A stretch of DNA of 64,000 nt from Cyanobacteria bacterium FACHB-DQ100 (GTDB lineage: Bacteria > Cyanobacteriota > Cyanobacteriia > Leptolyngbyales > Leptolyngbyaceae): contig JACJNW010000006.1 in assembly GCA_014695195.1 (NCBI GenBank), positions 1-64,000 on the forward strand. The letters run 5' to 3'. Below are positions 1 to 6,713 of this stretch, in pieces (position 1 is the first letter of the stretch; each line of letters opens with the position of its first letter). The position numbers and the translations under genes were made by a program. The notes below the pieces were generated by a model. It was not told the DNA's origin. It ran no database searches and saw nothing but the letters and a program-made list of their open reading frames with translations.

Positions 1-103
1 TGCCAGACCAGCCGACGAAGACGAATCTGTCGCGTTTGAGCCAGTCGTCGAGGGCATCAAAGATGCCGCGTTGCGCTGGCGCGCGACCTACTGCGATGGT
101 CAT
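1..103 (-). CDS. psbD: Photosystem II D2 protein, N-terminal part (cut by window edge)
   Basis: The first 34 codons read on the minus strand from an ATG at 103-101. They begin MTIAVGRAP and continue through [16 protein letters not shown], the characteristic D2 N-terminus just before the first membrane helix. D2 pairs with D1 in the photosystem II reaction centre in the thylakoid and binds chlorophyll, pheophytin and plastoquinone QA. The rest of the gene lies left of position 1, so no cofactor ligands can be checked. A GGAG lies 11 bases before the ATG. Identification rests on the highly conserved N-terminus. Confidence 0.95.
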   Translation of the reverse strand, partial: MTIAVGRAPAQRGIFDALDDWLKRDRFVFVGWSG

Positions 104-194
104 TTGAAAAATCTCCAGATAAGTGCGGAATCTAAAGGCAAACTCTGTGACTCAAAAATGAATTATGAACAAAGTTTACTTTTCGTTACCTATG

Positions 195-230
195 CCTCTG
201 ATTATATGGAGAGTTCTTGGAAAATTTCCA
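195..230 (-). promoter_or_regulatory. Probable psbD promoter
   Basis: On the minus strand a TATAAT hexamer (plus 201-206) lies about 98 bases upstream of the psbD ATG. No good -35 TTGACA is seen at the expected spacing (around 224-229). This would give an untranslated leader of roughly 90 nt. It is a sequence match only. Confidence 0.45.
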
Positions 231-357
231 GTGTTTTTGTAACTAATCTTAAAATTCAGAGATTTTGCCTTTAGCTCATCACCGGCAGAATCGGGAAGCA
301 AGCCGTTTCTGCGGATATTTGCGATACTGAGAACTGGCAGTTTGTACGATCGACACT

Positions 358-624
358 ATGTTTATTTTGGAATTAACGCTGAAAGGAAATCCTCTAAGCC
401 TTTCAATCCAGCGCAAATCGGCTGAAGAAGCAGAAGCGACCTATCAAGAAATTCTGGGGGCGATGAAGTCGGGGAATAATCCTTTACTGGAATTGACCTG
501 CGATCGACAACCCGACAAAAAGATTGCGGTGTTTGCTGATAATCTGGCAGCCGTGCAGGTTTATGAGAAATCGAGCGCAAATGCGTCTGGCAGACCCGCA
601 GGTTTCTCGTTTGTGGCGGAATAG
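358..624 (+). CDS. UPF0367 family conserved cyanobacterial protein
   Basis: An 88-residue soluble protein with no signal peptide or membrane segment. Its pattern (SIQRKSAEEAEATYQEIL, then LTCDRQPDKKIAV, AAVQVYEKS and a GRPAGF tail) matches, from memory, the small UPF0367 family found across cyanobacteria. Function is unknown. It ends two bases before the next gene, an ABC ATPase, so the two are probably co-transcribed. The gene is divergent from psbD across a 250-base intergenic region. The family assignment is fairly sure; no role can be inferred. Confidence 0.8.
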   Translation: MFILELTLKGNPLSLSIQRKSAEEAEATYQEILGAMKSGNNPLLELTCDRQPDKKIAVFADNLAAVQVYEKSSANASGRPAGFSFVAE

Positions 625-626
625 AT

Positions 627-1325
627 ATGACTTTAGACGCGCCCATTTCTCAAGATGCTGCAATTCGAGCGATCGACCTCAGTTTTGGCTGGTCGGATGA
701 CAAAGCGATTTTGCAGTCTTGTGCGCTGGAAGTGCCCAAAGGTGAGTTTTGGATGCTGTTGGGCGCGAATGGGAGCGGAAAGTCTACGCTGCTAAGACTT
801 TTAGCAGGGTTGTTGCAGCCGACTGGGGGAGAAGTTCAAATCTCGCCTCCAGTCGGTTTTGTGTTTCAAAATCCAGACCATCAGTTAGTGATGCCCACAG
901 TGGGAGCAGATGTGGCGTTTGGATTGGTGCAGGAAAAATTGTCAACGGCGGAAATTCGACAACGAGTGGAAGAGTCGCTAACGGCTGTGAGTTTAGCGGC
1001 GTTTCAGCGTCGTCCGATTTATGCGCTGAGTGGGGGACAGAAACAGCGAGTTGCGATCGCGGGTGCGATCGCTCGTCATTGCGATGTCCTTTTATTAGAT
1101 GAGCCGACGGCTTTGCTTGATCCGGATAGCCAGTTGGAGCTAGTGGCTCAGGTTCAGACGTTGGTGAAAAAGCGGGGCATTACGGCGCTTTGGGTGACGC
1201 ATCGGCTGGAAGAATTGGAATATTGTGACGGAGCGTTTTTGTTAGAAGCGGGGAAGGTGGTCGATCGAGGCGATCCCGATCGCTTAAAACGAAGATTAAT
1301 GCAGACCGAAGACGTTGAAGATTAG
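627..1325 (+). CDS. ABC transporter ATP-binding protein (CbiO/ECF-like)
   Basis: A 232-residue ATPase subunit that would power a membrane transporter from the cytoplasmic side. Visible motifs are Walker A GANGSGKST (residues 46-54), a Q-loop at VFQNPDHQ, the signature LSGGQKQR (about 134-141), Walker B VLLLDEP (about 154) and the switch histidine in WVTHRLEE. The NPDHQ Q-loop and overall length resemble the CbiO/EcfA class used for cobalt, nickel or vitamins. No permease or substrate-binding component lies beside it, so the substrate is unknown. It follows the UPF0367 gene by two bases. Confidence 0.85.
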   Translation: MTLDAPISQDAAIRAIDLSFGWSDDKAILQSCALEVPKGEFWMLLGANGSGKSTLLRLLAGLLQPTGGEVQISPPVGFVFQNPDHQLVMPTVGADVAFGLVQEKLSTAEIRQRVEESLTAVSLAAFQRRPIYALSGGQKQRVAIAGAIARHCDVLLLDEPTALLDPDSQLELVAQVQTLVKKRGITALWVTHRLEELEYCDGAFLLEAGKVVDRGDPDRLKRRLMQTEDVED

Positions 1326-1383
1326 AAAACTTCTGCAATGTTCCCGTTATCATCAAGCCATCCTGTCACTATAAATCACGAAT

Positions 1384-1608
1384 ATGGACAATCTAAAAAT
1401 TGAAAAAGTAGGTGACTCGCTGGGAGTAGCATTACCAGAGGAAATAGTGCAGAAACTTCAGGTGAAGGAGGGCGATACTGTTGACATTTCAGAAACACCT
1501 GATGGAGTTGAAATTACTAATCGTGCTCCCAACTTAGAAAAAGCAATGCAGGCTTATCAAAAGATAAACGAGAAATATAAAAATGCCTTGCGTGAGCTAT
1601 CGAAATGA
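1384..1608 (+). CDS. AbrB/MazE-type antitoxin
   Basis: A 74-residue protein with an N-terminal SpoVT/AbrB-like swapped-hairpin domain (IEKVGDSLGVALPEEIV, then VKEGDTVDI). A charged C-terminal tail follows, of the kind that wraps around a toxin. Its stop overlaps the start of the next gene by four bases (ATGA, 1605-1608), the usual arrangement of translationally coupled antitoxin-toxin pairs. By analogy it should neutralise the Doc toxin and bind its own promoter. AbrB-fold antitoxins are often paired with Doc-type toxins. Confidence 0.85.
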   Translation: MDNLKIEKVGDSLGVALPEEIVQKLQVKEGDTVDISETPDGVEITNRAPNLEKAMQAYQKINEKYKNALRELSK

Positions 1609-1994
1609 GTCAAGAACCGATTTGGATGTCAGAATCGTTTGTCAGAAGAATTCAGCTTGATCAACTCGATCGATACGGAGGTCGGCCTGGTATGCGTGAC
1701 GAGAGTTTGCTATCTGCAAGTTTGGCAAGACCTCGGAATCTATTTATCTATGGTGAATCTCCTACAATCTTTGACTTGGCGGCATACGCTTATGGACTTG
1801 CTAAGAATCATCCCTTCGTCGATGGCAATAAAAGAGTTGCTTTTGTCGTGATGGCGGTCTTTCTTGAGCTAAATGGTTATTCTTTGGACGTGCCAGAAGC
1901 GGAAGTTGTACAAGTCATGCTGAGGCTGGCATCCGGGGAAGAAACTCAAGAATCGATCGCACAATGGCTCGAAAGTAGGTCTGTCCAAAATTAA
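1605..1994 (+). CDS. doc: Doc-family toxin (death on curing, Fic fold)
   Basis: A 129-residue Fic/Doc-fold protein. The motif HPFVDGNKRVAF (residues 69-80) is the Doc variant of the Fic signature HxFx(D/N)xNKR, and the size is right for Doc rather than for long Fic AMP-transferases. Phage P1 Doc phosphorylates EF-Tu and halts translation; the same activity here is an inference. Together with the overlapping AbrB-like gene it forms a type II toxin-antitoxin module. All motif residues look intact. Confidence 0.87.
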   Translation: MSQEPIWMSESFVRRIQLDQLDRYGGRPGMRDESLLSASLARPRNLFIYGESPTIFDLAAYAYGLAKNHPFVDGNKRVAFVVMAVFLELNGYSLDVPEAEVVQVMLRLASGEETQESIAQWLESRSVQN

Positions 1995-2040
1995 GTTCTT
2001 TCGCGCGATCGCAAATCCACTTCAATAAACAACAGCAATC

Positions 2041-2069
2041 GATACCAAATCAAATTTAAGAAATGCAAT
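2041..2069. repeat. Possible MITE arm relic
   Basis: The segment starting ATACCAAATCAAATTT and ending GAAATGCAAT resembles the terminal arm of the small element at 5181-5282 (ATACCGAATTAAG, then GAATGCGAC). It is a single imperfect arm without a partner, upstream of the YacP gene. Chance similarity is possible. Confidence 0.25.
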
Positions 2070-2126
2070 ATTATGGAAGGGTGAAGCAGATTAACTTTTG
2101 CAAAATTGTCCTTTCCGCGTTGAGTG

Positions 2127-2684
2127 ATGCCACGTTCCGCACCACAAGCACTTCTATTGGTGGACGGCTATAACATAGTCGGAGCTTGGCATGAGCTAAA
2201 AGTAATTCGCGATCGAGACGGTTTAGAAGAATCGCGCCGAAAATTAGTCGAAACGCTGATTGGATTTAGCGCATATCAGAATTTTGAAACTCATGTTGTA
2301 TTTGACGCGCAATATCGGGATTCACCGACGAATCGTGAGGAAGTGACTCGTCATTTATATATCTGCTACACCGATTTTGGACAAACTGCTGATACTTATA
2401 TTGAGAAAACTTGTGCTGATTTTCGGCATGACATTCGCAAGTTTAAACAGCGATTGATCGTGGCGACGAGCGATCGTGCCCAGCAATTAACCGTTGTTGG
2501 ATACGGAGCGGAGTGGATGTCAGCGGAAAAATTAGCGAATGAAGTTGAATTTGCGGCGCGGCGAGTTCAGAGCAAATCAAAACCAAAGAAAAAATCGGCG
2601 GGACGACTGTTGATGCACTCGCTTGATCCCGATGCCCAAAAGCGATTAGAAGATTTGAGATTTGGCAAAGACAAGTCGCGCTGA
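2127..2684 (+). CDS. YacP-like NYN domain endoribonuclease
   Basis: A 185-residue protein of the NYN/PIN-like YacP (DUF901) family. The signature [13 protein letters not shown] near the N-terminus supplies the first conserved Asp and Asn. Further conserved positions are VVFDAQY, DTYIEK and VATSDRAQQ, which with the first Asp would form the acidic metal site. The Bacillus homologue Rae1/YacP is a ribosome-associated endoribonuclease; a similar role here is an inference. GTG at 2124 is immediately followed by ATG at 2127, and I chose ATG. The C-terminus is rich in Lys and Arg ([12 protein letters not shown]). Confidence 0.82.
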   Translation: MPRSAPQALLLVDGYNIVGAWHELKVIRDRDGLEESRRKLVETLIGFSAYQNFETHVVFDAQYRDSPTNREEVTRHLYICYTDFGQTADTYIEKTCADFRHDIRKFKQRLIVATSDRAQQLTVVGYGAEWMSAEKLANEVEFAARRVQSKSKPKKKSAGRLLMHSLDPDAQKRLEDLRFGKDKSR

Positions 2685-2743
2685 ATTTCTGTCCCCGTCG
2701 CCCTGTAAGATTTTCGATACGAAACTATTGTCGGGCAAACGAT

Positions 2744-3844
2744 ATGAAACGCAGAGCCTTGGTTGGAGCCGCGATCGCAGCAGGCAGCACTCTCACCGCT
2801 TGTACCATTCGCAAACGTGGAGTCGCAACGGCGGGAACGGCTTTACCAACGGTACGCTGGCGTATGGCAACTAGTTGGCCCAAATCGCTGGAGACAATTT
2901 TTGGCGGAGCGGAAACGGTTTGTCGGCGTATTGCTGAGATGACCGATGGACGATTTGTAATTCAGCCGTTTGCAGCAGGGGAAATTGTGCCGGGGCTGCA
3001 AGTGTTAGATGCGGTGCAAAATGGCACGGTTGAGTGTGGACATACTGCAAGCTATTACTACACTGGGAAAAATCCGGCGTTTGCGTTTGGAACGGCGGTT
3101 CCGTTTGGGCTGAATGCTCAGCAGCAAAATGCGTGGCTGTATCACGGTGGCGGTTTGGCAGCAATGCAAAAGCTGTACTCGGATTTTGGAATCATCAACT
3201 TTCCATCGGGAAACACTGGCGCACAAATGGGCGGATGGTTTAAGCGTAAGGTGAGTACGATCGCGGATCTTAAAGGCTTGAAAATGCGAATTCCGGGGCT
3301 GGGTGGAGAAGTAATGTCGCGGCTGGGGGTGAATGTGCAGGTGCTTCCGGGTGGTGAGATTTATTTGGCGCTGGATCGAGGCGCGATCGATGCGGCAGAA
3401 TGGGTCGGTCCTTACGATGATGAGAAACTGGGCTTACATAAAGCAGCAAAATTCTATTACTACCCTGGCTGGTGGGAACCGGGTCCAACTTTAGAAACGC
3501 AGGTGAATTTAACTGCATGGCGGAAGTTGCCGAAAGAGTATCAGGAGGTGCTTAAAACGGCGGCTTATGAGGCAAATATGAATATGCTGGCGCAGTATGA
3601 TGCGCTGAATCGAGAAGCGATCGCTCGTCTCATTGCAAGTGGGACGCAATTGACGGCTTACAGTAAAGAGATTTTGCAGGCGGCGCAGAAAGCTTCGTTT
3701 GACCTGTACGAAGCGAATGCAGCAAGAAATAATACGTTTAAGCAGGTGTATGGACAGTGGAAGCAGTTTCGCGATCAGGTTTATCAGTGGAATAAGATTA
3801 ACGAGTTGAGCTTTTCGGATTTCTCGCTGGGATCAGGCAGTTGA
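2744..3844 (+). CDS. TRAP transporter substrate-binding lipoprotein (DctP family)
   Basis: A 366-residue periplasmic binding protein. The N-terminus has KRR, a hydrophobic run and a lipobox LTAC (Cys20), so it is probably a lipoprotein. The body shows the DctP pattern: [46 protein letters not shown], and [16 protein letters not shown] with the acidic ligand region. This is the 2-oxoacid (TakP-like) branch. The membrane subunits DctQ and DctM are not next to it, so it must work with a transporter encoded elsewhere or serve as an orphan. It reads in the same direction as the YacP gene with a 59-base gap. Confidence 0.88.
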   Translation: MKRRALVGAAIAAGSTLTACTIRKRGVATAGTALPTVRWRMATSWPKSLETIFGGAETVCRRIAEMTDGRFVIQPFAAGEIVPGLQVLDAVQNGTVECGHTASYYYTGKNPAFAFGTAVPFGLNAQQQNAWLYHGGGLAAMQKLYSDFGIINFPSGNTGAQMGGWFKRKVSTIADLKGLKMRIPGLGGEVMSRLGVNVQVLPGGEIYLALDRGAIDAAEWVGPYDDEKLGLHKAAKFYYYPGWWEPGPTLETQVNLTAWRKLPKEYQEVLKTAAYEANMNMLAQYDALNREAIARLIASGTQLTAYSKEILQAAQKASFDLYEANAARNNTFKQVYGQWKQFRDQVYQWNKINELSFSDFSLGSGS

Positions 3845-3956
3845 ATTAAGTTCGATCGCTGAGATCTCGATCGCTCTCGCAACCGCAAATATTCTCTCTA
3901 GATTGCCCCGCTGAAAAAGTTCGGCAGAGCAGTGCGAGTGCGCTCAGGCAAACGTC

Positions 3957-4057
3957 CTAACAGGCACAACAATATTGCTGCTGAATTGAGCAGTCAGGCA
4001 GCATAAAATACTAGCTTCGATACATTTCCAAAATTCGCAGCTTGCAATTATTTCATT
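3957..4057 (-). other. Degenerate attC-like end of the cassette array
   Basis: Downstream of the DUF4188 stop, the minus strand has TTGCAAGCTGC and, about 70 bases later, GCAGCAATATTG followed by a GTTAGGA core-like box (plus TCCTAAC, 3956-3962). The inner arms can pair. The 5' core box expected at the gene end is missing. It is a weak site, supported mainly by its position at the end of the array. Confidence 0.3.
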
Positions 4058-4544
4058 CCAACGTAGTAGCCGGATTTGAACTTTCTACCAATCGACTCCG
4101 CGCTGAATCTCTACGACCGGATATGGGTACAAGTTTACCTACTTCGCCTAAACCAAAAGGTGGCATACCGCTATATATTGCTTCGTACTCCCCGGCTCGA
4201 ACTTTATAGGTTTCGTGCCAAATTCCTACATCACCTCGGCTATTGCTAAGGCGCTTATTGAAATTTACCCATGCTGGCCAATGCTCCTTATCCCTACTTC
4301 GTGCATATGCCTCTAAAGCTTCAAATGAACGCCAATATTGCACTATCACAGGTATTCCCGCGATATGGCCGAGAAAACCACTGTTTGGATCGGCTTGCAA
4401 TTCTTTGATCATTCGAGGCATTGCCAGAAAAACTGGTAGCCACTTATGAACTTTCCAGATCTTGTTAATACGCATACCAATTAGGAAGATGACAAACTCA
4501 CCTTCAACTTCGGCTGTCATTCTTTCTGGAATTACCTTTGCCAT
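4053..4544 (-). CDS. DUF4188 domain protein
   Basis: A 163-residue protein of unknown function. The start is set at the ATG ending at 4544, because GGGAGG lies eight bases upstream and the protein then begins [20 protein letters not shown], as in DUF4188 proteins. Conserved features include [17 protein letters not shown], a [13 protein letters not shown] segment, [10 protein letters not shown] and a Tyr-rich ending near [13 protein letters not shown]. The fold is thought to be a dimeric alpha-beta barrel related to haem-binding monooxygenase-like proteins; that is family-level inference. It is the last cassette gene of the attC-bounded array, and its R' core box lies 50 bases upstream of the ATG. 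Confidence 0.78.
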   Translation of the reverse strand: MAKVIPERMTAEVEGEFVIFLIGMRINKIWKVHKWLPVFLAMPRMIKELQADPNSGFLGHIAGIPVIVQYWRSFEALEAYARSRDKEHWPAWVNFNKRLSNSRGDVGIWHETYKVRAGEYEAIYSGMPPFGLGEVGKLVPISGRRDSARSRLVESSNPATTLE

Positions 4545-4593
4545 AATTGCCTCCCTATGAGAATTACACCAAAATGTGAGGATTGGATTAAGT

Positions 4594-4694
4594 CCATAAC
4601 GATTCGCTTGAGCGGCTAGAAATAACCTTGAACTCAGCATCAGCAATTTTTGGCAGTCTGCTCTAAGCGAATTGTTAGAAGCGAATTGTTAGAT
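4594..4694 (-). other. Integron attC site after the haemoglobin cassette
   Basis: Read on the minus strand, the site runs from ATCTAAC (plus 4688-4694) to GTTATGG (plus 4594-4600). The arm CTAACAATTCGCTTAGAGC pairs almost perfectly with GCTCAAGCGAATCGTTATG at the other end, with the small mismatches typical of attC. The 5' core and arm are tandemly duplicated (TCTAACAATTCGCT twice, 14 bp). Counted from the inner core the site is 87 bp. The outer core ATCTAAC is exactly complementary to the GTTAGAT box that begins the haemoglobin cassette (plus 5135-5141). Confidence 0.8.
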
Positions 4695-4727
4695 GTCGTT
4701 TAAGAGATGTTGTTTAAGCACCTTGAC

Positions 4728-5102
4728 TTAGCGATTTAGAACATCATCGCGATGAGATTTAGAGCCTACAATTTGCACGACTTCATCAATTAGAACTTGA
4801 GGAACCTCCAACTCAACTAGAGTTGCGACTAAATTTTCCGCGATCGCATTGAAGTGGCTGTCGGTCAAACCCATTTCAGCCACTAATTGTTTATGTGCGT
4901 CCCTCATAGGACGACCGTTCCAGTGTTGAGCACCACCAAAAGCGTAGGTCATAAATTCTTTTTGGTGGTGCTTCTGTTGCTGCATATCTGTATGAGCGAA
5001 AAAGTGCTGAACCCGCTCATCCGCCAAGACTTTTTCATAAAACTTTTCTACAGCTAGATCAACAGCCGTTGCACCACCAAGCTTTTCGTACAGTGTACTC
5101 AT
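4728..5102 (-). CDS. glbN: Group I truncated haemoglobin
   Basis: A 124-residue 2-on-2 haemoglobin very like cyanobacterial GlbN. The start is the ATG ending at 5102, with GGAGG about eight bases upstream, giving MSTLYEKLGGATAVD. The proximal haem ligand is His70 in RDAH, the distal His46 is in KHHQKEF, and the conserved YAFGG follows. His117 in SKSHRDD matches the residue that in the Synechocystis protein forms a covalent bond to haem. Such proteins bind O2 or NO and protect against reactive nitrogen. Unusually, this copy sits in an attC-bounded cassette: a GTTAGAT core box lies 33 bases before its start and a clear attC lies after its stop. Confidence 0.93.
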   Translation of the reverse strand: MSTLYEKLGGATAVDLAVEKFYEKVLADERVQHFFAHTDMQQQKHHQKEFMTYAFGGAQHWNGRPMRDAHKQLVAEMGLTDSHFNAIAENLVATLVELEVPQVLIDEVVQIVGSKSHRDDVLNR

Positions 5103-5134
5103 GGAAGATTCCTCCAACCGGGTTTTGAATCTAG

Positions 5135-5141
5135 ATCTAAC
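5135..5141 (-). other. attC R' core box before the haemoglobin gene
   Basis: GTTAGAT on the minus strand marks the junction where the haemoglobin cassette begins. The rest of the attC of the preceding cassette is not intact: the MITE at 5181-5282 lies where its 5' half would be, and removing the MITE places a normal-sized (about 85-95 bp) site between here and the GNAT stop. The box is complementary to the haemoglobin cassette's own core (plus 4688-4694). Confidence 0.5.
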
Positions 5142-5180
5142 ACGAGGTAGACGAGAGTGCGCAAAGTTTTTAATTGTCTG

Positions 5181-5282
5181 ATACCAGATTGATTTGTGGA
5201 TGCGACAGATTCTCGCCCCCTAAATCCCCCAGAATGGGGGACTTTGAGTATGATCTGTCGCATTCTATACTTAATTCGGTAT
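5181..5282. mobile_element. MITE-like element, 102 bp
   Basis: The ends form imperfect 30-base terminal inverted repeats. The left arm starts ATACCAGATT and ends ATGCGACAGAT; the right arm is ATCTGTCGCAT through to AATTCGGTAT. The centre holds the G/C-run core CCCCCTAAATCCCCC followed by GGGGGACTTTGA. There is no coding capacity, so it would need a transposase in trans. It lies inside the cassette array, between the truncated GNAT and haemoglobin genes. The same core occurs in the element at 10273-10455, which has different ends. Confidence 0.7.
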
Positions 5283-5336
5283 GAGAATTTTAAAGCGAAT
5301 ACTCGAAATTCATTTGTCTTAATAGTTGACTGATGC

Positions 5337-5657
5337 TCAGTCAATGTCGGCAAAGTGACGTGTACGGAGATATGAACCTGATTCAGCGCGAATCATTCCG
5401 ACAATTCCACCATCAACTTCTGCAACTAGACAAAGATTGCCTGGGCACACTTGGTCTCTATTGATTGCAGCTTGTTCATCTTCAACAGTCGTAATCAGCT
5501 CTGTGGGTTTCGCTAATGGATAGAATTCCTCTTCGACAATTGAGCGAAACAGGCTCAATGTAGCAGTTGCATCTTCTAGCGCAGCACTCCGAATGGTAAC
5601 TTCTGTCTCATCCGCTAAAAACTGTGTCGAGGCTTGTAAGATCGCCTGCAGCACCAC
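5337..5657 (-). pseudogene. Shortened GNAT acetyltransferase
   Basis: A reading frame of 106 codons that matches only the N-terminal half of a GNAT acetyltransferase: VTIRSAALEDATATL at the front, then CLVAEVDGGIVGMI. It stops at HFADID, where family members normally continue (typically SLWV and the acetyl-CoA binding loop). The acetyl-CoA loop (Q/R-x-x-G-x-G/A) is therefore missing, so activity is unlikely. The start is also uncertain, since only GTG codons precede the conserved part and they overlap a degenerate attC. Both ends appear to have been lost through cassette or MITE rearrangement. Confidence 0.6.
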
Positions 5658-5700
5658 AAACGGCTTCGGTCAATCCGCTGCAACAGAGTTGTGATGCCGC
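5650..5700 (-). other. Degenerate attC-like sequence
   Basis: Downstream of the 237-residue gene the minus strand reads GCATCACAAC, TTGCAGCGGA, CCGAAGCCG and GTTTGTGG. The TTGCAGCGGA arm resembles TCAAGCGGAC of the good attC at 8626-8707. The spacing (about 50 bp) is shorter than the 82-87 bp of the good sites. It is probably a decayed attC. Confidence 0.3.
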
Positions 5701-5734
5701 ATACCTACTCTTATATAGAAACTTTGCACATCTA

Positions 5735-6448
5735 CTAATATCTGAGCGAAAATCGTTGTACTTCATCAGCAACTTCTTTGCGTAAATTCATCAGTTTAAG
5801 CCCATCTAGCTCTTGCCACACTATATTGACAGGCATTAGCACACCTTTATTTACGCTAATAATGGGGTACTCACAGCCTGGATAGTCCTTTCTGATAACC
5901 CAGTGACCTTCTACTCTACGCCGTATAACCTCTCCCACATATGCGACTAGATTGTCATATAGTTCGGCTTGAACTTTTTCAAGTTCATAATCCTCAGCTT
6001 TGCTAGATAAAAGGTCTAAACTTTTGTATGAGAAGTCTAGCTGATTAGGCGAAATATCCAAACATCTTACTAGCTCGTCAATTAATTCACAAATTTTGTT
6101 AACGAGTTGTACTCGGTGTTTTGAATAATACATCCAATGACTTACAGAGCTATCGCGACCATTGGCATAGTCTTCTCTAACCTTCTGTGTCCATCGAATC
6201 ATTCGCAAAAAATGTTCTTTGGAATAAACATTACCTCTGCCAGGAATTACAATTCCTTTGGGGTCAAAAACAAATAGAAATCTATCATTCGATAGCTCAT
6301 AGACTTGAGGCTGATTCTTATGTCCAGTTCCATAAGTTTCCTCAAAGAAATCTGTAAATTCTTCATGCAGTCTCCCCTCAGATTCTATTAGTTCTTGAAC
6401 CTGCTTTTTTGTGAGTCGTTTTGAATTGAGAGATTTTCTCTTTCCCAT
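5735..6448 (-). CDS. Hypothetical protein in cassette array
   Basis: A 237-residue soluble protein I do not recognise. The N-terminus is very basic (MGKRKSLNSKRLTKKQ). The middle is aromatic and charged (FVFDPKGIVIPGRGNVYSK), followed by helical segments that contain SHWMYYSKHRVQLVNKICEL. No membrane segment, zinc motif or nucleotide-binding loop is visible. The start is the only ATG near the conserved-looking N-terminus; the ribosome binding site is weak. It lies between a good attC (6629-6713) upstream and a decayed one downstream, so it is probably the gene of its own cassette, as usual for cassettes of unknown function. Confidence 0.7.
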   Translation of the reverse strand: MGKRKSLNSKRLTKKQVQELIESEGRLHEEFTDFFEETYGTGHKNQPQVYELSNDRFLFVFDPKGIVIPGRGNVYSKEHFLRMIRWTQKVREDYANGRDSSVSHWMYYSKHRVQLVNKICELIDELVRCLDISPNQLDFSYKSLDLLSSKAEDYELEKVQAELYDNLVAYVGEVIRRRVEGHWVIRKDYPGCEYPIISVNKGVLMPVNIVWQELDGLKLMNLRKEVADEVQRFSLRY

Positions 6449-6628
6449 CTTCAGAGCAAAACAGATTTAAGTAATAGCTTCAGTCAAGAACAGAGAGGTA
6501 AAACATCATACAAGAAGCAATCGCTTCATTGCCACGCTCGTAGCATATCCTTACCGACGACCTACTATTAACTTAACCTTAAATATCGGTGTGTAAGCTT
6601 TCGCTTGCATTCCCACCGGAGCTAAGCG

Positions 6629-6713
6629 GCATAACGGACTCGTTCACCCGCCGCTAAAGCCTCTCAGACTCAACAAGACTCAATACAGGCGGTGTGCAAT
6701 GAGCTTGTTAGAC
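6629..6713 (-). other. Integron attC site after the histidine kinase cassette
   Basis: Read on the minus strand it runs from GTCTAAC (plus 6707-6713) to GTTATGC (plus 6629-6635), 85 bp. GTCTAAC fits the RYYYAAC core exactly and contains the kinase stop codon TAA. The arm GCTCATTGCACACCGCC pairs with GGCGGGTGAACGAGTCC, leaving bulged bases as in attC folding. GTCTAAC is also the exact complement of GTTAGAC, the box at the start of this same cassette (plus 8626-8632). That is the expected relation when a cassette is excised as a circle. Confidence 0.82.

Noticed and set aside
4060-4100. tRNA-like T-loop (GTTCAAATCC) near the end of the DUF4188 gene
   Set aside because: The rest of the cloverleaf is absent: no anticodon or acceptor stem can be drawn, and the bases are part of a normal DUF4188 C-terminus.
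5099-5353. 84-codon minus-strand frame next to the haemoglobin gene
   Set aside because: It spans the MITE and an attC remnant; encoded residues derive from the inverted repeats.
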